A model generated the notes under the pieces. The model worked only from the letters and a program-made list of their open reading frames with translations, had not been told where the DNA came from and searched no databases. A program made the position numbers and the translations under genes. Source: Aphanomyces cochlioides (Eukaryota; Oomycota; Saprolegniomycetes; Saprolegniales; Verrucalvaceae). Taken from it: a DNA stretch of 64,000 nt. Location: assembly GCA_019828595.1 (NCBI GenBank), contig JAHQRK010000002.1, positions 2,108,001 to 2,172,000 of the forward strand. The letters run 5' to 3'. Every line of letters begins with the position of its first letter. Position 1 is the stretch's first letter. Shown here one piece after another: positions 1 through 10,931 of this stretch.

Positions 1-1
1 C

Positions 2-2572
2 AACTGTGTCGTGAGGAAAAGTCAATTGGTGGGCCAGGGCAGCTAAATCTGGAAGCGTTTGACATGGTGGCATTGTCTCTGTCTCGTACAACTGAGTCGG
101 AGCAACTGAGTAACCAGGCAATTGCTGCAACAGTGTCGTCGGGTCGTTCATGTCTTCTCCGTCTTGTTGGTTCATGACAGTCAGTAGTTCTGGGTGCTCA
201 TCAAGCAACTTCGCCCAATCGCTCAATTCACGAGACACCAGTGCAGAGAGCATTTCCTTGACGTGCTCCTGAATGGAGCGTTCATGCTCCAAGAGCTTGT
301 GATAGGGCATTTTACACGAAATCAACAGAGCTCCAAGGCGCATACGACACACTTTGATACGTTCATTGATGTCTTCATCTTGGGGCTTGCATAGATACCG
401 AGTACAATCAAAAGAAGACGTCCAGTGCATCACGACAAGCAAAATGTAAGGGTAATACGCACACGTGCGTCCAATGATCGGGTGATCATCAGGGGATAGT
501 TGAGAAGGTAGCGCGGCATCTACGATTTCGCTGCGCCAGAGATCAAATTCTTTCAACCATTTCTTTGTGACAGCACTTGGGAGACCTGAGGATGGCAATG
601 GAGGATATCGACGACACAACCATTCCTTGGTTGCGGCCCGATGAAGGACTATGCGCCTCAGTAGATTGCACACGTGCAACACAGTATGCATCCACCCATC
701 AATATCATTTGCATCCATAGTGCGCATGGCCGCTTCAACTAGCGCCTCATGAGCTTTGCAGACTTCTTCCAAATCCTCGTCCGTCTGAATAATTCTCTGC
801 AGCTGGGCGCGTGTCAATTCAGTTACGTCATCAAGTGGATCAAGAAAATCAAATGGTGACGGTTCCGTCAAAGCTTGCCACTCTGGTGTCCATGGCAACA
901 CTCCACGGAGAAACGGAGGCATACCGGCATGCGTAGCATCTTCACGCATGGTCCTCTCGAGAGTTTTGAGGTCTTCATTGCTCAGATCCTTGGTACGCTG
1001 GGATAACGGTACCCGACTTGCAAGGCCATGAATAGATGAAAGGAGTGAATAGCGTTTGCTCACTTGGTGAAATTTCCGTCTTGCTACCTGGCATTCCTTT
1101 CGCGAAGAAGCATAGGATGCAGCGTGAGTTGTCAGCAAGTCAGCGCTCTTGGTCAATGCGTGGCACCAAGATGTCAGTGCTGTGGCGCGCGGAGGTTCAC
1201 TAGGTGCTTCCTCAAAGCGAGGTTTAATCTCAACGATATCGTCGTCGACGGTAGATCTTGGCTGGTGCTCCGGTGAAGCTGTCAAGTCAACAACATCAGA
1301 ATTATCAGGCTGTTCAATGTTCTTGACTGGAGATTGCACGGCTTGTTTGGAGGTAGGAGCAGTTGTCGCGATTATATTTTGTGCTGGCATAGATGACGCG
1401 AATTCAAGGCTTTCATTTTCGGGAGGAATGACTGGCACAAGTGCTCCTGGAGACTCTTCAGGCTTCGCTTTCGATTTACGCCTTGACCTTCGAGTCTTTG
1501 ACTTAGTTCTAGTAGTGTCGTTCGAAATTGTTGCCGTTGGCGGATTCACAGTTGACTGTGGCAAGTCTGGGCTTTGTTGAGGTATATCAATTGGGGTTGG
1601 AAAAGTGGGTTCAGGAGTAACATTTGGTCCATGTGATGGCAATGGGGTAACAGACAATCTGAACTGCGGACGTTCGCGGGAGACATGTTGTGCGACCCAT
1701 GGAGCTTGGACTGGTGGCCTGAAATGTGGATGTGGTTGTGGCTGGATTGTCGGTGTAAAATTTCCAGAAGGTCTATGCTGGGCAAATGGTGGTGGTTGAT
1801 TGCCAGAGGGCCTGTGGTGGGCGAAAGGTGGTGGCTGATTGATAGGTGGGAAGCTTGCTGAAGGATCGAGCTGAGTAGGGCGTGGTGATGGTTGGCCCTT
1901 CAGTGGTGCAATAATCCTTGGCTTCGAGGCTTCTTGCACTTGGAGGGGATTTCTCTCGCGGGGGGCAGTTTTTGGCGTGATATCAACAGGTGTGGATGGC
2001 TTTGGAGTAAAGACAGGTTTGCTTGACGTCGTTTGTCGGCTTTTTGGGCTAAACTGACGAAACGGAATGGGATCTTGCGTGACCACTGGATGTTGGACAA
2101 AAGAGTGGTCGAAGGTCGGTCGGTTTGGTTGCATTGGGGGTGTATAGGGTGGCTCAACTTTAGCTCTCTTTGATATTGGTACTGCAGCCTTTGGTTTGGT
2201 TGCCATTCGATGAGCAATTGGGAGAAGACGTTTCTTGGACACTGCAGCTTGGTAGGCATCATCGATCAATTGCTGCGCAAGCCGAGCTCCGTGGTTGACA
2301 CGCATCACATTTTCACCTGAAACAGATATATAGCTCTTCTCGTGAGATCCTGCCTTTGCAATCTTCACTTTGAGTGTTGTGTTGGATTGGACACTGGCAG
2401 CAGTGATCTTTGAACCTTTGTGTCCGACAATATTCGGCAGCATAGCCTGGGCAATATCGTAACTAGCATCGGGAGGAAACTCCACACGATGCATGGCCAT
2501 ACTCGTCACAGCTTTGAAACTTTCCTTCGGCATCGCGCCGGCCAACGAGGCGCCGATTGAAATGCCCGACAT
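2..2572 (-). CDS. KH-domain protein, C-terminus off the window
   Basis: One uninterrupted minus-strand frame runs from the ATG at 2570-2572 to the left edge (about 857 residues, no stop), so the gene is partial. Residues about 28-105 form a KH RNA-binding domain; the diagnostic GxxG loop is visible as GHKG at residues 50-53, followed by SKI and an alpha/beta pattern. Residues about 110-420 are low-complexity and rich in Pro, Gln and Ser/Thr, with a short near-repeat (NQPPPFAxHRPSG twice). A Lys/Arg-rich stretch near 360 could be a nuclear localisation signal. The rest is helical with no domain I recognise. The probable role is RNA binding in mRNA processing or transport, inferred from the KH domain alone. 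Spot checks at several points kept the same frame, so no intron is needed. Confidence 0.72.
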   Translation of the reverse strand, partial: MSGISIGASLAGAMPKESFKAVTSMAMHRVEFPPDASYDIAQAMLPNIVGHKGSKITAASVQSNTTLKVKIAKAGSHEKSYISVSGENVMRVNHGARLAQQLIDDAYQAAVSKKRLLPIAHRMATKPKAAVPISKRAKVEPPYTPPMQPNRPTFDHSFVQHPVVTQDPIPFRQFSPKSRQTTSSKPVFTPKPSTPVDITPKTAPRERNPLQVQEASKPRIIAPLKGQPSPRPTQLDPSASFPPINQPPPFAHHRPSGNQPPPFAQHRPSGNFTPTIQPQPHPHFRPPVQAPWVAQHVSRERPQFRLSVTPLPSHGPNVTPEPTFPTPIDIPQQSPDLPQSTVNPPTATISNDTTRTKSKTRRSRRKSKAKPEESPGALVPVIPPENESLEFASSMPAQNIIATTAPTSKQAVQSPVKNIEQPDNSDVVDLTASPEHQPRSTVDDDIVEIKPRFEEAPSEPPRATALTSWCHALTKSADLLTTHAASYASSRKECQVARRKFHQVSKRYSLLSSIHGLASRVPLSQRTKDLSNEDLKTLERTMREDATHAGMPPFLRGVLPWTPEWQALTEPSPFDFLDPLDDVTELTRAQLQRIIQTDEDLEEVCKAHEALVEAAMRTMDANDIDGWMHTVLHVCNLLRRIVLHRAATKEWLCRRYPPLPSSGLPSAVTKKWLKEFDLWRSEIVDAALPSQLSPDDHPIIGRTCAYYPYILLVVMHWTSSFDCTRYLCKPQDEDINERIKVCRMRLGALLISCKMPYHKLLEHERSIQEHVKEMLSALVSRELSDWAKLLDEHPELLTVMNQQDGEDMNDPTTLLQQLPGYSVAPTQLYETETMPPCQTLPDLAALAHQLTFPHDTV

Positions 2573-4562
2573 GCTTTTTTGCGCGCAATTAAATAATGGA
2601 AATTAGCGGGAGCTAAATGTTGTACAATTTGATTGGCTGAAACTATGTTTGAACTGATTATTTACTTCTTTATTGAATATTGACAACAAGCAGCACGGGT
2701 GCCTCTCGGCAAGACTTGCAGATCCATCTTGAAAACTACATATTGCTGATGAATGCTAGCGCATATGAAGTTACACCGCTGTGGCGCTTTATCTGCTGTA
2801 TGTGTGAGGAAATACTCGCTTGGAGAGTCAAGCAAATTCGCTCCACAATATAATTGGCTAAAATTGTATATGTTTGAATTAGACTTGATTGATTGTTTTT
2901 TCTGTCATCGACAAAGTCATACGATTGAAGTCCATCCAAGCAACTTGAAACCAAGAGAGCTTTGATATTAGAAGCCACAAGAATTGAGAGCTCTTCCACA
3001 ATAGATTTCGTCCCTCGTGTTGATAATGAATGTAGAGTAGGACTTGCCTCCAAGAAATACACATTCATCAACTTTTACAGTGCTCGACATATTGAAATTA
3101 AGGGGGTTACAGTGCAAAGATCACTGTTTTTTCCAATAAAGTGATATTTTTTCTCTGTATTTATACTTGCAATTTGTATTGTACGATTTGAATTTACCTC
3201 TCAATGGAAATCACAGAGCAAACTGCTCTGTGGATTCATTGTCCAATCAAATGCTAATAAAATAGAGAACCCCGCCCAATGATTTATCCCAGCGCTACAC
3301 AAAGGAAAACGTAGTTGAAAGCTAATCTAAACTCCCTTACCAGGCACTCATAACTAAGAAACAGTGTTTAGTGTGACAGAGGCAGGCTAGAATCGCAGTA
3401 CATTTACTAAGTAAATTAGTTCTCACATCATTCGAACGAAACTCACGTTCAACTGCATAACAGGTTGAATGAAAAACCACACACACGTAAACTCGTTGCA
3501 TGTCGAGGGACGATATGTAGTCTACAACTCAACACGCTGATTGCTAGCCATATAGAAAGATGTCTACATTCAGCATTTTAACTGACACAATACATGTAGA
3601 AGAGTTGGTGCTGGTCATGTAACTTGTATTAGTTTAGCAACGCAATCTCGAATAAAGGACTGATACTAAGGAATCAACAATCATCTTGTCTCCTTAAATG
3701 TGTGATTTATGATCTCTACGGGATTTTAAACACTTCGGAGTATCACGAGGCCGTATGTGATGGCATAGCTTTATCGCCCTTCGTCCATCCCCTCAGAAAT
3801 GCTGTAATCGCTCCGTTGTTGGTTAACAGTAAACTCAGAGAAATAGGAGTAAATTCATCGTAATTTATTTGGTCAGTTATCATCATTATTGCTAGCACAG
3901 GCGTGCAAGTATTCGCTGTAGCTCGACAAGCATGAGCGTGAGATGAGGGAACTCGGACAACTCGCACAACATTGATGTACGCCACCATATATAGCCAATT
4001 GAAACTACTATAAATTTGGATTGGACAAAATAGAAATGCGAGTGCAATCCACACTGTAAATTCTGAAGACAATACATTATTTTCCAATATTTTTATAAAA
4101 TATCGTAAATCCAAGCTGAACCGCCCGCATTGAACAATCAAAATCAATAAAATTATTTTCTGCAATGTATTGTGGTTTTAATAAAAACCTGGAGTCGTGC
4201 GGAATAAATTTTGACGCAAGCAAATTGACGCAACAATTGACGCATACAAATTTCAAGTGAAAAGGAATTGAATGCTTCGAACATGTTTTTCAAACATTTA
4301 AAACGTTTGAAATTACACTATTTAACGTTCATGATCGAGAAAATGCTTGCGTAAACATTAAATAGTGTATGCGTTAATTAATTGAAACATTTTCAAAACA
4401 TACCAAATTTCCAGTTTTGGACCCAAACGACAATAACATTAAAATGACGTTTTGATAAATGATGGTTATTTATCCGGAATTTTTTATCCGGATGAATCAT
4501 CGTCACAAGAATTCCCTGATGGAAATCACTGGTCGCATTATCTTCATACTCCATCTATCAAA
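2573..4562. other. Long AT-rich intergenic region
   Basis: About 2 kb between the 5' ends of the divergent KH-protein and HisRS genes. Small open frames on both strands (for example 2736-3071 minus, 3743-4165 minus) have no recognisable domain and look like chance frames. The last 120 bases hold two TTATCCGG motifs (4470-4477 and 4484-4491), 70-90 bases before the preferred HisRS start. They may be promoter elements. Confidence 0.6.
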
Positions 4563-7361
4563 ATGGCGAATCGAGTGAACGTTGGCTCGAAGAAGCTCTC
4601 GTTGGAAGAGTTTAGCTCTGTCGTCTTTGTCGGCGCCAAAGTCACTGTTGAACCTCTCGCCGTCGAAGAACTCCACACGGATGTTGCGTCGCGGATCTTG
4701 TCAATCCCAGGAGCCCCAACAGCCATTGCCGATCCGTTGCCAAAAGATTTGGGTCGCGCGATCTTGCTTGGACGTCTCAATTACATTGCCAAGCATGCTG
4801 GATGCCGCTCCAGTGCGATGGTACAAACGGCAGACTTTCTTGCTGCTTTGCTGAATGCCGACCTCGTTCCATTTTTCCCAGCACCATCAACCCACCTTGT
4901 TGAAGTGGATGCTGCTGCCTTGGTGCTCTTGGAAGCCCTTAAAGGACACGGTCAAGCTTTCCACGGATCTGCGACTGTTTCGTTGGCTGAAGGTCTTGCT
5001 GCAGAAAACATCACCCTTCCTGCTCCCTTGACCTCAATTGAACAAGCCACATTGATCCAAGGTGCAGTTTCGCTTCAAGCTGTCGTCACCTCCATCGTCT
5101 GTGGTGCCAAAGGTATCGCTCCCATCGCTGATGCTGTGGCTGCGTTGACCTGCGAGGTCCTCAAGGCGTCGTCCTTCCCTTTCCAAGAAGCTCATGACGT
5201 TGATCGTGCTCACCGTGGCATGATCACAGTCGCGACGAACCTCCGTGTCATGCTCGACAACTCCAAGTTTGCCACTGCAAATGACAAGGCGGACCCTGTT
5301 CCTCTTCGTTGCATCCCTCAATACCACGGCCCTGCTCGCGATTCTATTGCTGCCGCAGCGAAATCCATTGAAGCTGACTTGAACACCGCCGAAAGTGTCC
5401 TCGGTCTCACGTCTTTCCACCCTGAGCTCCTCAAGCAGTTGTTGCACTCTATTCATGGTGCCGTCGAGTCGTACTGGGAAGGCTCCCGCAGTCGTGTGGC
5501 TTTGTCCAAGCCTGTGGAAGCCCCCAAGCACGAAGGTTTCGGCCCAGTCCAAACGTTTGCCTTCGTCCAAGCCACCCAAAAACAACTCGTTGAAGAATTG
5601 AACATTGCTGAAGGTTTGATTGCCCAAGACTCGAAGAAGGACGACAAAGCTGGTGCAAATGAAGTCAAGGACGATGCGAAAGCAGCAGAAATCGCCGCCA
5701 AGCAAGCTGCTGCCAAGGCGAAGGAAGACGCTGAACTCGCTGCCATGAGCGAAGCGCAACGTGCCAAGGTTTTGGCGAAACGCCAAGCCAAGTTGGAGAA
5801 GGAATTGGAAAAAGCAGCCAAGAAAGCTGCAAAGAACAGCTTGACGGTCGGTGTCGGTAGCTCTGAATTCCGCACGTACGTCCAAGAGGATTCGTCGCTA
5901 AACCCTTTCGACTTCCGCGTGCAAGGCACTGTGGCCTTCCTCGAGGAAATGTTTGCTCGCCTTGGAGCGATGGCCGGTGGCCAAAAACGCCGTCCCAAGG
6001 TAGCGAAAGGTGCTCAAGACTTCACGCCGCCACAAATGCACCTCCGTGAGCGCATCATCCACAAGATTCGCTCGGTTTTCAAGCGCCACGGTGGTGTTGA
6101 AATCGAAACACCCGTCTTTGAGCTCAAGGAAACCCTCACGGGCAAGTACGGTGAAGATACAAAGCTCATCTACGACTTGGCTGACCAAGGTGGTGAACTC
6201 TTGGCGCTCCGCTACGACCTCACGGTGCCATTTGCTCGTTACATGGCGTTGCACAACCCTGGCAAAATGAAGCGATTTGCCATCGCCCGTGTCTATCGCC
6301 GTGACAACCCGCAACCAGCTCGCGGTCGTTTCCGTGAATTCTACCAATGCGACTTTGATATTGCTGGCTCGTACCCAACGATGCTTGCGGACGCTGAAGC
6401 CATTACGATTGCCATTGAAGTACTGCAGCAATTCCCTGAACTTGGTCCATTCAAGATCAAGCTCAGCCACCGCAAGCTTTTGGATGCCATTTTGGAACTC
6501 TGTGGTGTCCCCGCCGATAAGTTGCGCACAACGTGCAGTGCCATCGACAAACTCGACAAGGAAACGTGGGAAAACGTCCGCTCGGAAATGGTCGATGAGA
6601 AAGACATTCCTCCGGAAGTTGCTGACCGAATCCAAGGCTTCGTCACGCAAGTGGGCTCTCCCAAGGCTTTGCACGCCCAACTTCTCGCCGAGAAACGCTT
6701 TGGCGACCACCCTGCTGCTGCTGAAGCCATGAAAGAACTCGCCCTCTTATGGTCGTACTTGGAAGCCATGGGCGTGCTCGACTACGTATCGTTTGACTTG
6801 TCTCTCGCTCGTGGCCTCGACTACTACACTGGTCTTATTTACGAGTATGTCTTGACGGGCTCTGAAGCCGCTCAAGTCGGTTCGATTGCCGCTGGTGGTC
6901 GCTACGATAACTTGGTCGGCATGTTTTCCACCACGAATGCTCATATCCCTTGCATTGGCGTCAGTTTGGGCATTGAACGCATCTTTGGCATGCTCCAAAA
7001 GCACGCTGAGAATCACGGCGACGGTCTCAAGGCTCCTGTCGCTCAAGTGTTGGTCGCCCAGACATCACCCGGCTTGCTCGTTCCTCGTCTTGAAGTCTGC
7101 CGTACACTCTGGGGAGCGCACATTGCCGCGGAAGTCCTTCCATCAGAGAACGAAAACCCCAAGTTCATCAAGCAACTTCAGTACGCTCTCGACATGGGCA
7201 TTCCGTTCGTCGTCGTCTTGGGCGAAGATGAGCGCGCCAACAAACAAGTCAAGGTCAAGGTGCTCGCGGCCAACGAAGAAATTACAATCGCCGAGGACGA
7301 TCTCATCGTGACGCTTGAAAAGTTTGGCGTCACGAAGACAAACTTGTTGACATTTGATTAA
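4563..7361 (+). CDS. Histidyl-tRNA synthetase with ammonia-lyase-like N-terminal domain
   Basis: Charges tRNA-His with histidine in the cytosol. The frame is open from 4452, but I prefer the ATG at 4563: the first 37 codons cover the TTATCCGG motifs and look like 5' UTR, while MANRVNVGSKK begins the conserved part. Domain order (932 residues): about 10-370 resembles the catalytically dead HAL/PAL-like region of plant cytosolic HisRS; 370-425 is a Lys/Ala-rich charged linker; 486-815 is the class II catalytic core, with LRYDLTVPFARYMA, motif 2 YRRDNPQPARGRFREFYQCD, the histidine-specific LARGLDYYTG and motif 3 GVSLGIERIFG; about 825-920 is the HGTP-type anticodon-binding domain. No intron. The C-terminus is full length. 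The N-terminal assignment rests on remembered family resemblance and is less certain than the synthetase call. Confidence 0.95.
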   Translation: MANRVNVGSKKLSLEEFSSVVFVGAKVTVEPLAVEELHTDVASRILSIPGAPTAIADPLPKDLGRAILLGRLNYIAKHAGCRSSAMVQTADFLAALLNADLVPFFPAPSTHLVEVDAAALVLLEALKGHGQAFHGSATVSLAEGLAAENITLPAPLTSIEQATLIQGAVSLQAVVTSIVCGAKGIAPIADAVAALTCEVLKASSFPFQEAHDVDRAHRGMITVATNLRVMLDNSKFATANDKADPVPLRCIPQYHGPARDSIAAAAKSIEADLNTAESVLGLTSFHPELLKQLLHSIHGAVESYWEGSRSRVALSKPVEAPKHEGFGPVQTFAFVQATQKQLVEELNIAEGLIAQDSKKDDKAGANEVKDDAKAAEIAAKQAAAKAKEDAELAAMSEAQRAKVLAKRQAKLEKELEKAAKKAAKNSLTVGVGSSEFRTYVQEDSSLNPFDFRVQGTVAFLEEMFARLGAMAGGQKRRPKVAKGAQDFTPPQMHLRERIIHKIRSVFKRHGGVEIETPVFELKETLTGKYGEDTKLIYDLADQGGELLALRYDLTVPFARYMALHNPGKMKRFAIARVYRRDNPQPARGRFREFYQCDFDIAGSYPTMLADAEAITIAIEVLQQFPELGPFKIKLSHRKLLDAILELCGVPADKLRTTCSAIDKLDKETWENVRSEMVDEKDIPPEVADRIQGFVTQVGSPKALHAQLLAEKRFGDHPAAAEAMKELALLWSYLEAMGVLDYVSFDLSLARGLDYYTGLIYEYVLTGSEAAQVGSIAAGGRYDNLVGMFSTTNAHIPCIGVSLGIERIFGMLQKHAENHGDGLKAPVAQVLVAQTSPGLLVPRLEVCRTLWGAHIAAEVLPSENENPKFIKQLQYALDMGIPFVVVLGEDERANKQVKVKVLAANEEITIAEDDLIVTLEKFGVTKTNLLTFD

Positions 7362-7397
7362 GACAAAAATTAAAAATTGGTTGGCGTCACAACTTCT

Positions 7398-9680
7398 CTA
7401 CTGTTTAATGAGCTGTTGCTTGGCGTAGCCGATCGATTGCAGCGCAAGGACAATGTCATCAAGCACGGCTTCGTTTTCAATCGTGGCGGGCACCGTGTAG
7501 GGCTTATCGTCAGCCATGGTTTGAATCGTCCGTCGGACAATCTTGCCCGAGCGCGTCTTTGGCAATTGCTCGACGATCGCGATGTCCTTGAGGCACACAA
7601 AGGCGCCAATATCATGGCGAACTTTTTGAACAATGTCTGAAATGACTTCGTCCTTGGAGCCGGTCGCGTTCGACTTGAGCACGACGAGCGCAATCGGCAC
7701 TTGGCCTTTCAACTTGTCCGCGACGCCAACGACGGCGCATTCCGCAACACTGTCGATGGTCTGCACCACTTCTTCAATCGCACCAGTACTCAAACGATGG
7801 CCAGCGACGTTGATCAAGTCGTCAGTGCGGGACATGATCTACAATGAAGCTTAGACAAAGTTCAGAGTTGACGACACATACGTAGACGTAATTATCGGCG
7901 TCAATGTGACCAGCATCCCCCGTTGAGTAGTAGCCAGGATATTCCGCCATGTACTTGTCAACAAAGTCCTTTTCGTTGTTGTAAAGTGTCGTGAAGCAAC
8001 CAGGAGGCAATGGAAGACGGATCAAGATGCTTCCTTCTTGGACTTCGTCGGGGAATTCGATGGGACCCTCTCGGTTGTGCAGAACTACGTCAAAGCCAGG
8101 CACAGGACGAGACGCCGAGCCCAACTTGATGCCAGGTTGATCCGATCCGTCCGGGTTCGTCTGGTCCATGCCCATGACTTGAGAGCAGACTGGCCAGCCA
8201 ATTTCAGTCTGCCACCAATTGTCCACGACGGGAACTTTGAGTTTTTGCATAAAGAAGTCGATCGTGGCTGGATCGCCGCGCTCGCCAGCGACAAAGAGTG
8301 ATCTACAAACAGGGTCAATCCACGGTGGCATACCTTTGACGTACCGCAAGTGTCCCAAGTCAGGCAAAATTTTGTCCAAGTGTGTTGCGTATGGATCTTC
8401 CTTGCGGATCGCACGCAATGCCGTCGGAGCTGTAAACATGCTGCGAACTTGGTATTCCGCCATGACGCGCCAGTATGCGCCAGCATCAGGCGTACCGATG
8501 GGTTTTCCTTCGTAGATGACAGTCTGACGACAATTTATCAATGAGTAACAATAGCTTGGTTACCTTGCACCCCAAGAAGAGAGGACCGTACACGATGAAC
8601 GAGTGGCCAACGACCCAGCCAAAGTCTGAAGCCGCCCACCAAGCATCACCTGGCTCTAGGCCCAAAACATGTCGGAAGACCCACTTGAGCGCAACGTTGT
8701 GGCCTCCGTTGTCACGCACGACACCTTTAGGCTATCGCAAATATGAATATACGAGTCAAGTTGTACGGTGTAGCATACCTTGCCGGTCGTTCCGGACGTG
8801 TACAAGATGTACAATGGATCCGTCGCCACCACTGGAACACAGCCGTGTGGCTGAGCGTCTTTGATGAAGTCATCCCAGCTAACATCGCGGGGATTGTCAA
8901 TGTTGTACTGGCGTTGATCACGTTGCAAGACGATGCAACGCTGGGGTTGATGCTCGCTCAAACCCAAAGCTCCTTTGAGAAGTGGCTCATAGGCGATCTC
9001 TCCCTTGGGCTCCAACCCGCAACTGGCGGTGATGACAACCTACATGACTTTAGACAACATGATGAATAAGCAACGACGAACCTTGGGTTGAGCATCATCT
9101 ATACGAACCGCCAATTCCTTGGCGGAAAAACCACCGAATACAACTGAGTGCACTGCACCAAGACGAGCACAGGCTAACATGGCGACGGCAGTTTCTGGCA
9201 CCATGGGCATATAAATGACTACACGGTCTCCCTTCTTGACACCTTCAGCTGCCAGAGCTCCAGCAAACGTAGCAACTAAGAAAACCAAGCTTTAGTCATA
9301 GAGAATGCTAAAAGGACGATACCTCTGTCTTGAAGTTCGCGGTAAGTGATATCAAGCTCGGTTCCAGACATGGGGCTCTTGTAGTGAATTGCGACTTGAT
9401 CGCCACGCCCAGTTTCAACGTGGTGGTCCACAGCGCTGTAGCATGTGTTCATCTCGCCGTCGACAAACCATTTATTGAAGGGGCTATTCTCTTGACAGAG
9501 AACCTTCGTGTATGGCTTGAACCATGGAATGTCTTGCGCTGCTTCATGCCAGAATTCCTCAGGTTTCGTGATACTGCGTTGGTACTCAATGTGGTATTTC
9601 TTGGTGGAGAAAGACACAGACGGCGCAGAGACGACACGGGCGCGACGTCGCAGGAGGGAAGTTAGCCGACGAGAAAGCAT
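7398..9680 (-). CDS. ACSS3: Mitochondrial acetyl/propionyl-CoA synthetase (ACSS3-like), 6 exons
   Basis: ATP-dependent ligase making acetyl- or propionyl-CoA. Exons in coding order: 9323-9680, 9082-9275, 8779-9039, 8564-8731, 7882-8523, 7398-7838. All five introns are GT-AG and 40-47 nt, and the joined length is exactly 688 codons. The start at 9680 gives [19 protein letters not shown], an Arg-rich, Ser-rich leader typical of mitochondrial import. The AMP-binding P-loop [11 protein letters not shown] spans the exon 3/4 junction (about residues 265-275). Further signatures are [11 protein letters not shown], the [18 protein letters not shown] hinge (about 543) and KTRSGK with the catalytic, acetylatable Lys near 640. 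MSRTDD..NVAGHR..TGAIEE matches the ACSS3/propionyl-CoA branch better than ACSS1/2. Substrate preference is inferred. The gene is convergent with HisRS, 36 bases apart. Confidence 0.93.
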
Positions 9681-10348
9681 TTTGCAAGATGAGGCTGGGA
9701 ACGCTTTGATCTCCAAAGTCTGGTCCGTTCGGAGAGAAGGTCCAAGGATACACCACGGATTATGAGGATATGTTTCAAAAAGTAAGAAAGTATTTATACA
9801 ATATTCAGTCATTTTTATATTAATATTTAATTTAATGTATTTAAACAAGTTTAATTTTGCTTATAAAACTTATTTATAGAAAGTCACATTAAAGTAAAAA
9901 TGGATAGTGAGGCCACCTCTTTCATTTGGAGGAACGTGAACACCCCAGATGGCTCTGATCAGCGCGAGAAAGGATCGCTCGACGCTATTCCTGCAAATAA
10001 AAGCTACAGCCGAGAGGCCAAGTAGGCTCTGAAATGTTTGTGAAAAGCAAGATGTAGCCTTGAATGTGATATGCATCGGATTGGACAAACAAGCTGAAAA
10101 GTCGACTGCACGTTGGGGATGGTTAACTTCAAGCAGATGATTGGGCAGGCACTAGAGAGTTTTCGCAAAATGGGATTATATGATAAATTGAAATACAGTC
10201 GTCCCCCAGTTTTTGCACACCACTCAAACTAAATAACCTCCATAATATCATATATGCAAGGGATTAAGTATCTTGAGTACTCTTTGAAATCAGTACATTG
10301 ATCATTTGAATCGCGCATGAAGCATGGCCGGCAAGTTTAAAGATTCAA
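9681..10348. other. Intergenic, with a transposon-end-like sequence at 10155
   Basis: No supported gene. GAGAGTTTTCGCAAAA following TA at 10153-10154 closely matches the left end of the MITE at 17742-18305 and lies about 200 bases before the pogo transposase fragment, so it may be that element's surviving 5' end. Confidence 0.45.
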
Positions 10349-10750
10349 ATGTGTGGTGTCTTTAGCATAGCAGTACAGATTGGCAATCTGAATGAGTCCA
10401 TGATGAAGCGGGACAAAAAGGTCCTCCTCATACTGGACAATGCATCATCCCACAAAGCCATTGGAGTGAATCTTACCAACGTCGAAATTCTCATGCTGCC
10501 TCCCAATACCACCGCTTTCCTTCAACCAATGGATGCTGGAATAATTTCATCGTTCAAGCATGCCTACAGACGCCGTCAAATGGAACATGCCATTCGTCTC
10601 ATCGATATGCCTACCAATGCAATGGTGAGGGGAAAGAAGTTGTATGCTGTTGATGTGCTTGTTGCAATGCAATGGATGACAGACGCCTGGAATGAGCTTT
10701 CATCCTCAACAATCCGCAATTGCTGGACGCACACTGGTATTGTTGGTTGA
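10349..10750 (+). pseudogene. pogo/Tigger-type transposase fragment (DDE_1)
   Basis: The second half of a pogo-group transposase. LLILDNASSHK carries the second catalytic Asp, and PPNTTAFLQPMDAGIISSFK carries the PNTT..QPMD block with the third acidic residue, followed by the usual Arg-rich helix. The DNA-binding N-terminus and first catalytic Asp are absent, so the copy is truncated. The 5' end of the element may be the TA-GAGAGTTTTCGC sequence at 10153. Whether the first codons belong to the protein is unclear. Confidence 0.8.
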
Positions 10751-10931
10751 GACCACGCCGCATTGACAAGTTTCCAATGGACACTATTGTTTTCCTCTAT
10801 AACTCAATATATTTTATTCATGTGATAACTTGTAATACTTTATCAAAATTGGAATGTGCAAAAACTGAGCGACGACTGTATATAATGACGGCATGTGTGA
10901 TTGACTTGAAATCACAAACAATCAGGAAAGT

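Noticed and set aside
2736..3071. Minus-strand 111-codon frame in the HisRS upstream region
   Set aside because: No conserved motif, AT-rich composition and no splice or start context to support a gene.
5034..6710. Long minus-strand open frames (283 and 270 codons) opposite HisRS
   Set aside because: They are antisense shadows of a strongly codon-biased gene and have no domain features; the plus-strand frame carries every HisRS motif.
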